Shown here: in pieces, positions 11,319 to 20,778 of the stretch | Layout: each line of letters begins with the position of its first letter | Numbering within the stretch: the stretch's first letter is position 1 | NCBI GenBank assembly: GCA_044228695.1 | Contig: JBGAUK010000009.1 | Coordinates: 4,374 to 68,373 of the forward strand | DNA from: M0108 sp044228695 | Lineage (GTDB): Bacteria > Pseudomonadota > Gammaproteobacteria > Chromatiales > Chromatiaceae | Length of the DNA: 64,000 bases | Direction of reading: 5' to 3' | Made by a program: the position numbers and the translations under genes | The notes under the pieces: model-generated | Told to the model about the DNA's origin: nothing | Database searches by the model: none | The model's input: only the letters and a program-made list of their open reading frames with translations

Positions 11319-12425
11319 ATGCCGGAGAAACCCATGAACAAGGTCCTCGTAGTGGCGGTGTCACTGGTCATCCTCGTGGCCGCCGGGCTCGGGTGGTGGC
11401 GGTGGCGCCTGCTATCACCCATCCCGGTGGGGATGGTCGCCTGGCTCGCCTCCGGTGCCGTGGTCGGTTCCAGCGAGATGAACGCCGGGGACCTCTTTCT
11501 GGAGGAGCGGCCCCGCAGCCGCATCCGGGTGGTACCCCTGGACGACGAGTGGAAGCCGGAGCGCTCGGTCCCCGTCATCCAGGCGGCCCTGGCCCAGGGG
11601 GTACGGTTTTTTATCGCCACCCACCCCTCCCACTGCGCGGTCGCCAGCCTGTCCCTGTTCGCGGGTCCGGGGGCGCTCCTCATCGACGCGGCCGCGACCA
11701 GTCCGGTCTTGTCCGGCAAGGATGACTTCCTGTTGCGCATCATCCCCGACGCCGTGCGGGAGCAGGCTGCCATTGCCGGCCGGGTAAACCAGTTGCCGGG
11801 CCAGCGCATCCTGGTGTTGCAGGACACCGGCAATCTGGCCTACACAGCCCCGGCCTTCGCGGCCTTCTCCGCCGAACTCGCGGCCCTGGGCCCCTGGCAC
11901 ATCGAGCATCGCCAGCTGCGGGTAGCTGAATTCAAACCCGATGACTACCGGTCGCTCATGGCGGAGCCTTACGATGCGCTCTACATCCTGGCGGGCAGCT
12001 TCCAGACCGCTGTCGGCAATATCGCCCAGCTCTTCAATTATCTGCATCCCGAGGCGCCCATCCTGCTCACCCCCTGGGCGCGCTCGCCGGCCATTCTGGA
12101 GACCGCCGGCGATGCCATCCACCACATTATCCTGCCCAGCGTCTATCCCTCCCGGCACCAGGATGCGGCGATCGAGGATTATTTCCGTCGCTATCGCGCC
12201 CGTTTTGACTATGAGGCCCACGCCATGGCCATCGGCGTGCGCCAGGCTCTCGAATTACTGGATGCCGCTTTCGCCCAGGGGTATGACACCCCCGAGGAGG
12301 TCAAGGCCTATCTGCTGTCCGTGCCGGTCCACCAGACCAGTCTGGGCCCCATCGCCTTCGACGGCAGCGGGGATGTCGGCGGTCACTTTTTCTTCCTGAC
12401 CGAGCTGGAGCAGGAACTCCAATGA
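11319..12425 (+). CDS. Membrane-anchored periplasmic ligand-binding protein (type I fold)
   Basis: The 368-residue protein has one N-terminal hydrophobic segment (about residues 7-25), then a globular part resembling branched-chain amino acid-type binding proteins (Peripla_BP_6): VPVIQAALAQGVRFFIA, GQRILVLQDTGN, a YDALYILAGSF strand and a terminal SLGPIAFDGSGD motif. No lipobox cysteine is seen, so it is either secreted or held by its N-terminal helix. Start: ATG at 11319 follows the upstream stop by one base; ATG at 11334 has a closer GGAG site. There is no ABC permease or ATPase nearby; instead its stop overlaps the start of a sensor kinase (ATGA). That favours a LuxP-like role, handing its ligand to the kinase, over transport. 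Confidence 0.8.
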   Translation: MPEKPMNKVLVVAVSLVILVAAGLGWWRWRLLSPIPVGMVAWLASGAVVGSSEMNAGDLFLEERPRSRIRVVPLDDEWKPERSVPVIQAALAQGVRFFIATHPSHCAVASLSLFAGPGALLIDAAATSPVLSGKDDFLLRIIPDAVREQAAIAGRVNQLPGQRILVLQDTGNLAYTAPAFAAFSAELAALGPWHIEHRQLRVAEFKPDDYRSLMAEPYDALYILAGSFQTAVGNIAQLFNYLHPEAPILLTPWARSPAILETAGDAIHHIILPSVYPSRHQDAAIEDYFRRYRARFDYEAHAMAIGVRQALELLDAAFAQGYDTPEEVKAYLLSVPVHQTSLGPIAFDGSGDVGGHFFFLTELEQELQ

Positions 12426-14896
12426 GGACCTGGCGCCGCACCACCTTTTGGCGCTACCACCTCGTGCTGGAGGTCTCGGCCCTGATCCTGACGTCCCTGA
12501 TCCTCTTCGTGGCCCTCTGGATCGCCCTCGCCGAGCTGAACCGGAGCTACCTGGACCTGCGCATGGCCGAGGCCGGCAAGGTCGATGTCTTTCTGGAACG
12601 TGAACTGGAGGGTGCCCGCGCCAGCCTGGCTCTGTTCGCGGGCATGCCCGAGGCGGAGCTGTCGCCAACCCTGCTGGGTTTCTTTCCCGGCCTGTCGGAT
12701 ATTTATGTTCTGGACGAGGGCTTGCGCGTGGAGCGGATCCACAAGGCCGTGCCGAATAGCAAGGTGTTCCGGGGCTTCTCCTTTTCCGGGGGCAAGCTGG
12801 GCGGCTATCTGCGGTCCCCGGGGGAAGGCAACCAGGCCTCCGAAATCATGCGGGGTCACGAGGACGATGCCCCCAGCGTCTATTTTGCCATCCGCGCGGG
12901 TGGCCGCCTCTACCTGGGGCGTCTGAACCTGGGCTTTGTCCAGAACTTCCTGACCCAGTTCACCCGCTTTTCCGGGACCCCCGTCATGCTGGTCGCGAGC
13001 GACGGCTTCGTCATGCTCTCCGGCGCCCCCGAACTGCCGCTCCCCGCCTTCGACCTCAAGAAGTGGGTGGGGTCGCCCTCCGCCAGCGCGACCCTGACCG
13101 CCGGAGACCGGCGCTGGATACCCATGATCTCCGGGACCAGCTCCATCGGCGCCCGGATCCTCGTCCTGATTCCCACGGAGTTGCTGGATAGCCAACGTAG
13201 CACCCTACTGGCCTTCCTCCTCGCCTTCATGGCCGGCTGGACCCTCCTGGTGGTCATCAAGAATCGCCGACTCAACCGCTTGATGATGCAACCCCTGGCT
13301 GCCTTTGCCGAGAAGATGCGGGATCTGGAAATTGGCCGCTTGCCCGCGGTGGACGACGGCGACGAGCGATTCGAGGAGTTGGCCAGCATCCAAACCCGCT
13401 TCCAGGCCATGGCCATGGCCATCGCCCAGCGGGAAGAGTCCCTGGCGGCGGCGACTGCGCGTGCCACGGACCTGGCGCGGCAAGCCCAGGCGGCCAACCG
13501 CGCCAAATCGGTCTTTCTGGCCAAGATGAGCCACGAGATCCGCACCCCCCTGAACGCCATTCTCGGCTTCGCCCAGGTACTGAAACGGGACCCGGATCTG
13601 CGGGCCGACCAGCGGGACAGTCTCGCCATCATCCTGCGCGGGGGCGAGCACCTCCTGACCCTCATCAACAACGTCCTCGACCTGGCCAAGATCGAGGCGG
13701 GCCGGGAGACCCTCCAGACGGCACCCTTCGATCCCCTCGCCCTGCTCATGGAGACAGAGGCGATTTTCCAGCAAGGCGCCCGGGACCGGGGGCTGAACCT
13801 GGTTATCCAGACCGTGGGGCTGCCACCGCAGGTGAAGGGCGATCAAATGAAGCTCCGCCAGGTCCTGATCAACCTGATCGGCAACGCCATCAAATTTACC
13901 GACAGCGGCAGCGTCACCCTGCGGGCCGAGGCGGTGGATGCTGGCGCCGGCATGCGGTTCAGCGTCCTCGATACCGGGGGCGGGATTGCGCCGGCGGAGA
14001 TGGCGCGGATTTTCGAGCCCTTCCATCAGGCGGAAGGCAACAGTGGCCAGGAAGGGACCGGTCTCGGCCTGGCCCTGAGTCGCCGGTATGTCCGGCTCAT
14101 GGGGGGAGACCTGGCGGTAACCAGCGAGCCAGGACGGGGGAGCTGCTTTTTCTTCACCCTGCCCCTCGGCGCCCTGGACCCCAGTGAGCCGTCCTCCTCC
14201 CCAAGTGAACCCCCGATTATTGGCCTGGCGCCGGGTCAGCCCGTCTGCCGGGTCCTCCTCGTGGATGACCTGCCAGATAATCGGGAGCCCCTCCGAGCGC
14301 TGCTGGCGGCGTTGAATCCTCATCCACCGGTGCTGGAATTCCGGGAGGCGGCCAATGGCCGGCAGGCCGTGGCCTTGTGGGAGCAATGGCAGCCGCACCT
14401 CATCTTCATGGACATGCGGATGCCGGTACTGTCGGGCGAGGAGGCGACCCGGCGGATCAAGGCCATGATGGCGGCCCGTCCCGACGCGGTCCGGACGGTC
14501 ATCGTGGCCCTCACCGCCAGCGCCTTCGACGAGGACCGCGCCAGGTTTCTGGCCGAGGGCTGTGACGACTTCGCCCGCAAGCCCTTCCGAGCCGAGGGGT
14601 TGTTCGCCATCCTGGAAAACCGGGTTGGCTTGCGGTTCCTCCGGGGCGAGGGCGTGACGCCCCCCGCGCCCCCCCTGTCACCGGGGGCCATGGTCGCTCG
14701 GCTGGCCGCACTCCCCGACGCCTGGCGCGCCGAGTTGCGGTCGGCGGTGGCACTGGGTGACTTCAATCGTATCTCCACCGCCCTGGACCGGCTTCGGGAC
14801 CGTGACGCCGCGCTCCACGAGGTCTTGGCCCAGTGGGCCTACGACTTCGACCTGGAAGCCTTCGCTTCACTGCTCGGCCAAGAGCCAGCCCCATGA
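12422..14896 (+). CDS. dCache/HAMP hybrid histidine kinase with receiver (LuxQ-like)
   Basis: The 824-residue protein has two transmembrane helices (about 17-38 and 262-282) enclosing a periplasmic Cache-type domain of about 220 residues. A HAMP-like linker (RRLNRLMMQPLAAFAEKM) leads to HisKA with His371 (in AKMSHEIRTP), HATPase with a GTGLGLAL lid, and a receiver with VDDLPDN and MDMRMPVLSG. A helical tail ends DFDLEAFASLL, as in the neighbouring kinases. There is no Hpt domain, so the phosphate must pass to a separate protein. It overlaps both neighbours by four bases; the gene before it encodes a periplasmic binding protein, which suggests a two-part sensor for one small molecule. Confidence 0.87.
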   Translation: MRTWRRTTFWRYHLVLEVSALILTSLILFVALWIALAELNRSYLDLRMAEAGKVDVFLERELEGARASLALFAGMPEAELSPTLLGFFPGLSDIYVLDEGLRVERIHKAVPNSKVFRGFSFSGGKLGGYLRSPGEGNQASEIMRGHEDDAPSVYFAIRAGGRLYLGRLNLGFVQNFLTQFTRFSGTPVMLVASDGFVMLSGAPELPLPAFDLKKWVGSPSASATLTAGDRRWIPMISGTSSIGARILVLIPTELLDSQRSTLLAFLLAFMAGWTLLVVIKNRRLNRLMMQPLAAFAEKMRDLEIGRLPAVDDGDERFEELASIQTRFQAMAMAIAQREESLAAATARATDLARQAQAANRAKSVFLAKMSHEIRTPLNAILGFAQVLKRDPDLRADQRDSLAIILRGGEHLLTLINNVLDLAKIEAGRETLQTAPFDPLALLMETEAIFQQGARDRGLNLVIQTVGLPPQVKGDQMKLRQVLINLIGNAIKFTDSGSVTLRAEAVDAGAGMRFSVLDTGGGIAPAEMARIFEPFHQAEGNSGQEGTGLGLALSRRYVRLMGGDLAVTSEPGRGSCFFFTLPLGALDPSEPSSSPSEPPIIGLAPGQPVCRVLLVDDLPDNREPLRALLAALNPHPPVLEFREAANGRQAVALWEQWQPHLIFMDMRMPVLSGEEATRRIKAMMAARPDAVRTVIVALTASAFDEDRARFLAEGCDDFARKPFRAEGLFAILENRVGLRFLRGEGVTPPAPPLSPGAMVARLAALPDAWRAELRSAVALGDFNRISTALDRLRDRDAALHEVLAQWAYDFDLEAFASLLGQEPAP

Positions 14897-16953
14897 AGAG
14901 AATCCTGCCCGCTCTGCCTTACGTGGTCCTGGCCCTGTCCCTGACGATAACGCTGTTTTTCTGGAACCTCTATGATGCCGGGCTGAAACAACAGGCATTT
15001 ATACTTTACCAGGATAAAACAGCGGAAATCGTCTCCGGGGTCATCCGTCGGATGCAAGACAATGAAGAGGTATTGCGGGGTGGCGCCGGCCTCTTCAATG
15101 CCTCCAACGCCGTCACTCGGGATGAATGGCGCCGCTATGTCGCGACCCTGAGGCTCTGGGAACACTACCCCGGTATTCAGGGGGTGGGATTCAGCCAATG
15201 GTTCACCCCCACCGAGAAGGAGGAGCATATCCGCACCATCCGGGCGGAAGGCTTCCCTGACTACAGCATCCGCCCCGCCGGAGAACGGCCAGTCTATTCC
15301 GCCATCATCTACCTGGAACCCTTCGACTGGCGCAATCAGCGCGCCTTCGGCTATGACATGTTCTCCGAGCCCGTGCGCCGATTGGCCATGGACCAGGCCA
15401 AGGACAGCGGCGAGACCAGCATCGCAGCCAAGGTCATCCTGGTCCAGGAAACGGAACGGGAGGTACAGAATGGCCTGCTGATGTACGTCCCGATTTACCG
15501 CCAGGGCATGCCGACGGAGACCGTCGCGGAACGCCGCCAGGCGATCCTGGGGTTTTCCTACAGCCCCATTCGGATCAAGGACTTCATCTACGGGGTCCTG
15601 GGCCAGATGCCACCCGATATCGCACTGGAACTCTACGCCGACGACAGGGAGGAGCCCGACGCCCTGCTGTTTAGCAGTCTCCAGGCGGTAGGGGTCACCC
15701 TGCCATCGGGCTTTGCCCCCACCTTTCGGAGTCGGATTGCGGTGGAGGCCTACGGACGGACTTGGCTCTTTACCTTCAATACCCTCCCCGCCTTCGCCCA
15801 GGTGATGAACTCTGGCTCGTCCTACTCCATCCTGGGGAGCGGCCTCCTGGTCAGCTTGCTGCTCACCGCGATCGCCTTCATCCTGCTGGCCGGACGGAAA
15901 CGGGCCCTGGCCGCCGCCCAGGCGCTGGTCATTGCCAAGGAGCAGGCGGAGGCGGCAAACCGCGCCAAATCCATCTTCCTGGCCAACATGAGGCACGAGA
16001 TACGGACACCGCTGAATGCCATCCTCGGTTTTGCCCAACTGTTGGAACGGGACCCGGGCATCACCACCGCCCAGCGCGACAGCCTGAGGTCCATTATTCG
16101 TGGCGGAGAACAGCTCCTGACGCTCATCAATGGCATCCTGGACATGGCCAAAATCGGGGCCAGTAGCAGGTCCGTCCAGGTCGCGCCCCGCCATCTCCAG
16201 CGGCTGGGCGCCCCGGAGGACGGAGCGGAATCGGCTTCCGAGCAGGCCCAGGGTGTCGTCCTGGCCTTGGCGCCGGGGCAGCCGGTATGTCGGATCCTCA
16301 TCGTGGATGACCAGCGGGAAAGTCGGGAGCCCCTGCGGGCGCTGTTGGAGGGGCTCAATCCGCGACCTTCCGTGCTGGAGTTTCGGGAGGTGGCGGATGG
16401 CCACCCGGCGGTGGCGGTCTGGGAGGAGTGGCAGCCCCAGGTGGTCTTCATGGACATGCGCCTGCCCGTCCTGTCCGGAGAGGAGGCGACCCGCCAGATC
16501 AAGTCCCGCATGGCGGCCCGCCCCGAAACGGCCCGCACGGTCATCGTGGCCATGATCGCCAACCCCTTCAATGAGAACCGCGAGCAATTCCTGGCCTGCG
16601 GTTGCGACGAAGTCGCCCGCAAGCCGTTCCGGGCGGAGGAAGTGTTCGACATCCTTGAGCGCCGGGCCGGTGTACGCTTCTTCCGTGCCCCAGGGCCCCC
16701 CGAGCCGCCACCCGATTTGGCACCCGAGGAGCTGGCGCGGCGCCTGGCCGCCTGTCCCCAGGATTGGCGCGCCGACCTCCGGGCCGCGGTGGCGCTGGGC
16801 GACTTCGAACGTATCACTGCCCTGCTGGACCGAATCCGCGATTTGGATAGCGCCCTCTTCGGGATGCTGGCAAAATTGGCCTATGCTTACGATTTGGAAA
16901 CCTTTACGGTCCTGGGCCATCAGGCTGAAGCCCCGGATCTCTCGCCTCCCTGA
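14893..16953 (+). CDS. CHASE-HisKA-receiver protein that lacks the ATPase domain
   Basis: The start is ATG at 14893 (MKRILPALPYV, 686 residues), overlapping the upstream stop as ATGA. A CHASE domain (about residues 50-280) closely matches the one in the kinase at 8018, including LEPFDWRNQRAFG. HisKA follows with His368, but the usual NMSHE reads NMRHE. After LDMAKIGASS and QVAP the sequence jumps within about 30 residues to LAPGQPVCRILIVDDQ, the receiver: the entire HATPase domain of about 165 residues present in its paralogues is missing, with the frame kept. The receiver has Asp521 (FMDMRLP), but the conserved threonine is isoleucine (VAMIAN instead of VALTAN). It cannot autophosphorylate by itself. 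It may be a decaying duplicate, or a partner modified by a sister kinase. Confidence 0.88.
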   Translation: MKRILPALPYVVLALSLTITLFFWNLYDAGLKQQAFILYQDKTAEIVSGVIRRMQDNEEVLRGGAGLFNASNAVTRDEWRRYVATLRLWEHYPGIQGVGFSQWFTPTEKEEHIRTIRAEGFPDYSIRPAGERPVYSAIIYLEPFDWRNQRAFGYDMFSEPVRRLAMDQAKDSGETSIAAKVILVQETEREVQNGLLMYVPIYRQGMPTETVAERRQAILGFSYSPIRIKDFIYGVLGQMPPDIALELYADDREEPDALLFSSLQAVGVTLPSGFAPTFRSRIAVEAYGRTWLFTFNTLPAFAQVMNSGSSYSILGSGLLVSLLLTAIAFILLAGRKRALAAAQALVIAKEQAEAANRAKSIFLANMRHEIRTPLNAILGFAQLLERDPGITTAQRDSLRSIIRGGEQLLTLINGILDMAKIGASSRSVQVAPRHLQRLGAPEDGAESASEQAQGVVLALAPGQPVCRILIVDDQRESREPLRALLEGLNPRPSVLEFREVADGHPAVAVWEEWQPQVVFMDMRLPVLSGEEATRQIKSRMAARPETARTVIVAMIANPFNENREQFLACGCDEVARKPFRAEEVFDILERRAGVRFFRAPGPPEPPPDLAPEELARRLAACPQDWRADLRAAVALGDFERITALLDRIRDLDSALFGMLAKLAYAYDLETFTVLGHQAEAPDLSPP

Positions 16954-17046
16954 TCCTCATCGCGGGTACGATCAATCCAACGCCGGGGTCGGTATTTCCG
17001 CTGACGTTCATCAACGAAACGCCAGGCCCAACAGGACCTTCGTATC

Positions 17047-19545
17047 ATGACGATTCACCCCAGCCATCAAAGAGAGGCCCAGCACGCCGGGTGGTTCCTT
17101 GGACTGCTCGCGCTCTGCGTCTGGCTGGTCTGGTGGGTGCCCTTGCCGGATGAATTCCAGGGTCTGGCCAATTATCTGCCTTTGCATATGGCCCTGGAGA
17201 CCCTGGCCATCGTGGTGGGGGCACTGGTGTTCGCGGTGGGCTGGAATACCCCCCGCCATGCCAGTTCCCGCAACGCCCTGCTGTTGGCCTGCGCCTTCCT
17301 GGGGGTCGCGATCCTGGATTTCTCCCACACCCTGTCCTACGCCGGCATGCCGGATTTCGTCACCCCGAGCAGCACCAATAAGGCCATCCATTTCTGGCTG
17401 GTGGCGCGGGCCCTGGCGGCTGGTGCCCTGTTAGCGGTGGCCCTGCTGCCCTGGGGCACCCGGGGTACCCAGCGCCAGGCTTATCTCACCCTGGCGGTCG
17501 TGGTCGGGCTGCTCCTGGCCTCGCATCTGCTCGTGCTCCTTTTCCCGGAGCAACTGCCGAATACCTTCGTGCCAGGCGAGGGGCTTACCTCCCTCAAGCG
17601 GACCCTGGAGTATGGCCTGATCGCGGTGTACCTCCTCATCGCCGCCCTCTTTTGGTTACAGTTGCGCCGGCCGCGGACCTTCAGCACCAGCAATCTGTTC
17701 ATTGCCGCCCTCATCATGGCCATGAGCGAGTTCCTCTTTACGCTCTATGCCGATGTGACGGATGCCTACAACCTTCTCGGTCACATCTACAAGGTCATCG
17801 CCTACCTCTTCCTCTACCGCGCCCTGTTTGTGGCAACGGTGCAGCAGCCCTATGAGCGTTTGTTCGCCTCCCAGAGCCAGTTGCGGGCCACCCTCGACGC
17901 CCTGCCCGATCTCTTATTCGAAATGAATGAAGATGGGCGCTATCTGGAAGTGCATGCCAGTCGCGGCCAAGGCCTATTGGTGCCGCCCAATCAGATGGTA
18001 GGCAAGACCCTGGATGAGGTCCTATCCCCCGTCGCCGCCCAGACTTGCCGGGAGGCCCTGCGCGAAGCCAAGGCCACCGGCCAAAGTCATGGTCAGCAAA
18101 TACGATTAGATTTGCCCGAGGGTCCCCGTTGGTTCGAGCTATCGGTGGCCCGCAAACCCCCCGCAAGCGGCGAGGAGATCCGCTTCCTGGTCATAACTCA
18201 TGACATCACCGCGCGCAAGCAGAGCGAGGCCGCCGCCGCGCGCGTCCAGTATCTGTCGCACTATGATCCCCTCACCGATCTGCCGAATCGGGCCTTGCTG
18301 GAGGAGCGCTTCCAATACGCCATGGGCATCGCGCGCCGCAATGGCGAGCCTCTGACCCTGGCCTGGCTGGACCTGGATAATTTTAAGGATATCAATGATG
18401 CCATTGGCTATGCCGCGGGGGATCTGCTGTTGCGCGAGGTTGCCCACCGGCTGCGCGGGGTGGTGCATGACGAGGACACCCTGTCACGTCAATCGGGGGA
18501 CGACTTCGTGCTCCTCTTGCAGGGCGCCGATCAGCACGAGGGCATCCGGGTCGTGGTCGCCCTCCAGAACGCCTTGGCCGTACCCTTACACTTGGCGGGG
18601 CAAGAGCTGGTACTGACGGCCTCCATTGGCCTGGCCCTGTATCCCAATGATGGCGATACCCTGGATACCCTGTTGCGCGCGGCCGAGGCCGCCATGTATC
18701 ACGCCAAGAACCAGGGCCGGAACGGTTACAGCTTCTTCGCCCCCGAGTTGCAGGCGCGCTCGGCGCGGATCATGGCCCTGGGACATGCCCTTAAGCTGGC
18801 CTTGGGGCGGGGGGAATTGCGGCTGGTTTATCAGCCTCAGGTCGCGATGGCCGATGGCCGTCTGGTGGGGGCCGAGGCCCTGCTGCGCTGGCAGCACCCC
18901 CAATGGGGGACCATCCCCCCGGGCGAATTCGTGCCCATTGCCGAGAGCAGCGGCCTGATCGTGCAGATCGGCGATTGGGTGATTCAGACCGCACTGGCTC
19001 AGATCAAGGCCTGGCAAAGGTGCGGATTGCCCGCCGTCAAGGTCGCGGTCAACCTGTCCGCCGTCCAGTTCGCCCAACCGGACCTGTCCGTCCGCGTGGC
19101 GCGGATGGCCCAGGACCTGGGCACCGCCCCCAGCCTGCTGGAGATGGAACTGACCGAGGCGGTTGCCATGAAGGACCCAGAGGTGGCGACCCGGACCATG
19201 GACCAACTGGTCCAGCAGGGTTTCTCGCTCTCGATCGATGATTTCGGCACCGTCTATTCATCCCTGAGCTACCTCAAGCGCTTTGCCGTTTACAAGCTCA
19301 AGATCGACCAATCCTTCGTGCGCGACCTGGATCACGACGCGGACGACCAGGCGATTGTGAAGGCCATCATTCAGATGGCACACAGCCTGGGCCTCATCAC
19401 CCTCGCCGAAGGGGTGGAGACCGAGGCACAAGGCGCCTTTCTTAAGGCTCAGGGCTGCGACGAGGCGCAAGGCTACTACTATAGCAGGCCCCTGGAGGTC
19501 GACGATTTCGTGGCCTTTGTACGGTCCAGGGCGGGCGCCGCCTAG
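17047..19545 (+). CDS. MASE3-PAS-GGDEF-EAL protein, probable cyclic-di-GMP phosphodiesterase
   Basis: The 832-residue product starts at ATG 17047 with AGGA upstream. Six or more transmembrane helices (about residues 15-265) match the MASE3 sensor type, with a DFSHTLSYAGMPDF segment. A PAS domain (about 275-395) precedes a GGDEF domain whose signature is SGDDF and which lacks an RxxD inhibitory site, so cyclase activity is doubtful. The EAL domain looks complete: GAEALLRW, VNLSAVQF, MELTE, IDDFGT, KIDQSFV and EGVETE, although DDFGTG reads DDFGTV. It is therefore more likely a cyclic-di-GMP hydrolase. It lies 93 bases after the preceding gene, and its stop overlaps the stop of the minus-strand remnant at 19542. 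Confidence 0.88.
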   Translation: MTIHPSHQREAQHAGWFLGLLALCVWLVWWVPLPDEFQGLANYLPLHMALETLAIVVGALVFAVGWNTPRHASSRNALLLACAFLGVAILDFSHTLSYAGMPDFVTPSSTNKAIHFWLVARALAAGALLAVALLPWGTRGTQRQAYLTLAVVVGLLLASHLLVLLFPEQLPNTFVPGEGLTSLKRTLEYGLIAVYLLIAALFWLQLRRPRTFSTSNLFIAALIMAMSEFLFTLYADVTDAYNLLGHIYKVIAYLFLYRALFVATVQQPYERLFASQSQLRATLDALPDLLFEMNEDGRYLEVHASRGQGLLVPPNQMVGKTLDEVLSPVAAQTCREALREAKATGQSHGQQIRLDLPEGPRWFELSVARKPPASGEEIRFLVITHDITARKQSEAAAARVQYLSHYDPLTDLPNRALLEERFQYAMGIARRNGEPLTLAWLDLDNFKDINDAIGYAAGDLLLREVAHRLRGVVHDEDTLSRQSGDDFVLLLQGADQHEGIRVVVALQNALAVPLHLAGQELVLTASIGLALYPNDGDTLDTLLRAAEAAMYHAKNQGRNGYSFFAPELQARSARIMALGHALKLALGRGELRLVYQPQVAMADGRLVGAEALLRWQHPQWGTIPPGEFVPIAESSGLIVQIGDWVIQTALAQIKAWQRCGLPAVKVAVNLSAVQFAQPDLSVRVARMAQDLGTAPSLLEMELTEAVAMKDPEVATRTMDQLVQQGFSLSIDDFGTVYSSLSYLKRFAVYKLKIDQSFVRDLDHDADDQAIVKAIIQMAHSLGLITLAEGVETEAQGAFLKAQGCDEAQGYYYSRPLEVDDFVAFVRSRAGAA

Positions 19546-20776
19546 ATCCGGGCACTCCCGGCGGAGTCAATCCCGGGACCGGGGGCTTCCAGGTCCGGTA
19601 CGACTTCATCCGCATCCACCATGACCCGGTCACGCCCCGCCGCCTTGGCCGCATAGAGGGCATCGTCAGCCCGTTTGAGCCAGGTGTGGAAGGTCTCGTG
19701 GGGCCTGAGTTCCGCTACCCCACAACTCACCGTGACCCCGCCGACCTCGGGGACAGACCAGGACCCCACCAGGACGCGGAGTTTTTCGGCCAGGGCTAGG
19801 GCATCGGCGGCATCGCAATGGGGCAGCATGAGGATGAACTTTTCGCCCCCCCAGCGCGTCAGCACGTCGGAGGCCCGCAGGTGGCTTTGCAGCAGTTGGG
19901 TCAGTTCCACCAACACCCGGTCTCCGGCCTGGTGACCGTAACGATGATGGCCTTTTGTTCGGCGTAGGCGTTCCGGAGCAACTCGGTCTGGTCCCGCAGG
20001 GCGGTTTCGGCCCGCACCCGTTCGGTGAAGTCGGCCACCAGGGCCAGATAGCCGGTGGGCTCTCCGGAGACATGGTGTACCAGGGCCACCGCGACCTGGG
20101 CGTGGGTCAGGCCGCCATCCTGGCGCTGGTAGCGCTTATCGATGATGCCGGAAGCCACCTCCCCCCGGCGTAGGCGGTCGAACAGGGCCTGGTTGACCGC
20201 CCAGTCCTCCGGTGGCGTAAAGTCTCGCAGGTGCCGGCCGAGCAGGGCCTCGCGGGGCTGGCCGACGATCTGGCAATAACAGTCGTTGACGCGGGTCAGG
20301 CGGCCCTCCAGGTCCGCCTCGGCGTTGCCGGTCAGGCCTTGTTCGATGAGGGCGCCCAGCCGCTGTTCGCCGGCCAGGCGGGCGGCGACCTGGCGCCAGA
20401 GCAGATAGCCGGCCCCATACAGCAGGAGTAACACCAGCCCAGCGACGATGCCCGTAACCCAGGCCGTGGTCCGGATACCCGCATAGGCATCGTCCTGGTC
20501 GATCTTGGCGATCATCAGCCAGGGGGTGCCCGCGATGGCGGTGGCGTAGGCCAGGACGGGGATGCCCCGAAAATCCCGGGCATCATCCAGGATGCCGTGT
20601 CGACCCTGCGCCGCCCAAGGCGCCGGCAACTGGGCTGAGTTCAGCGGCTGGGTCAGCGCCAGGACGGCATCGGGATGGTTGCGCAGCGGCGTCAGGAAGC
20701 GGACCTGGTGGTCGTCGCGTCGGACCAGATCCAGCACGGCCATGCCGCTCACGTGCTGCGCGGGTCCGGCCCATCA
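19542..20776 (-). pseudogene. Remnant of a Cache-TM-PAS-GGDEF diguanylate cyclase, truncated and internally deleted
   Basis: The frame entering at 20776 has no start and begins inside a sensor domain (VLDLVRRDDHQ, then TPWLMIAKIDQDDAY typical of the end of a Cache domain). It continues through a transmembrane helix (VTGIVAGLVLLLLYGAGYLL) and a PAS domain (QIVGQPREALLG). Near 19960 the linker AEQKA joins directly to RYGHQAGDRVLVEL in another frame, so the first half of the GGDEF domain (the LTGLxNR and LDxDxFK segments, about 50-60 residues) is gone. The rest reads to 19542 with GGEKF in place of GGEEF. The 5' end abuts the stop codon of the gene ending at 20779, which suggests a recombination boundary. 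Nothing functional is expected from it. Confidence 0.85.
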
Positions 20777-20778
20777 GG

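Noticed and set aside
14839..16920. A 693-codon minus-strand frame opposite the CHASE-HisKA-receiver gene
   Set aside because: It lies wholly over a gene with recognisable CHASE and receiver domains and shows no family motif itself.
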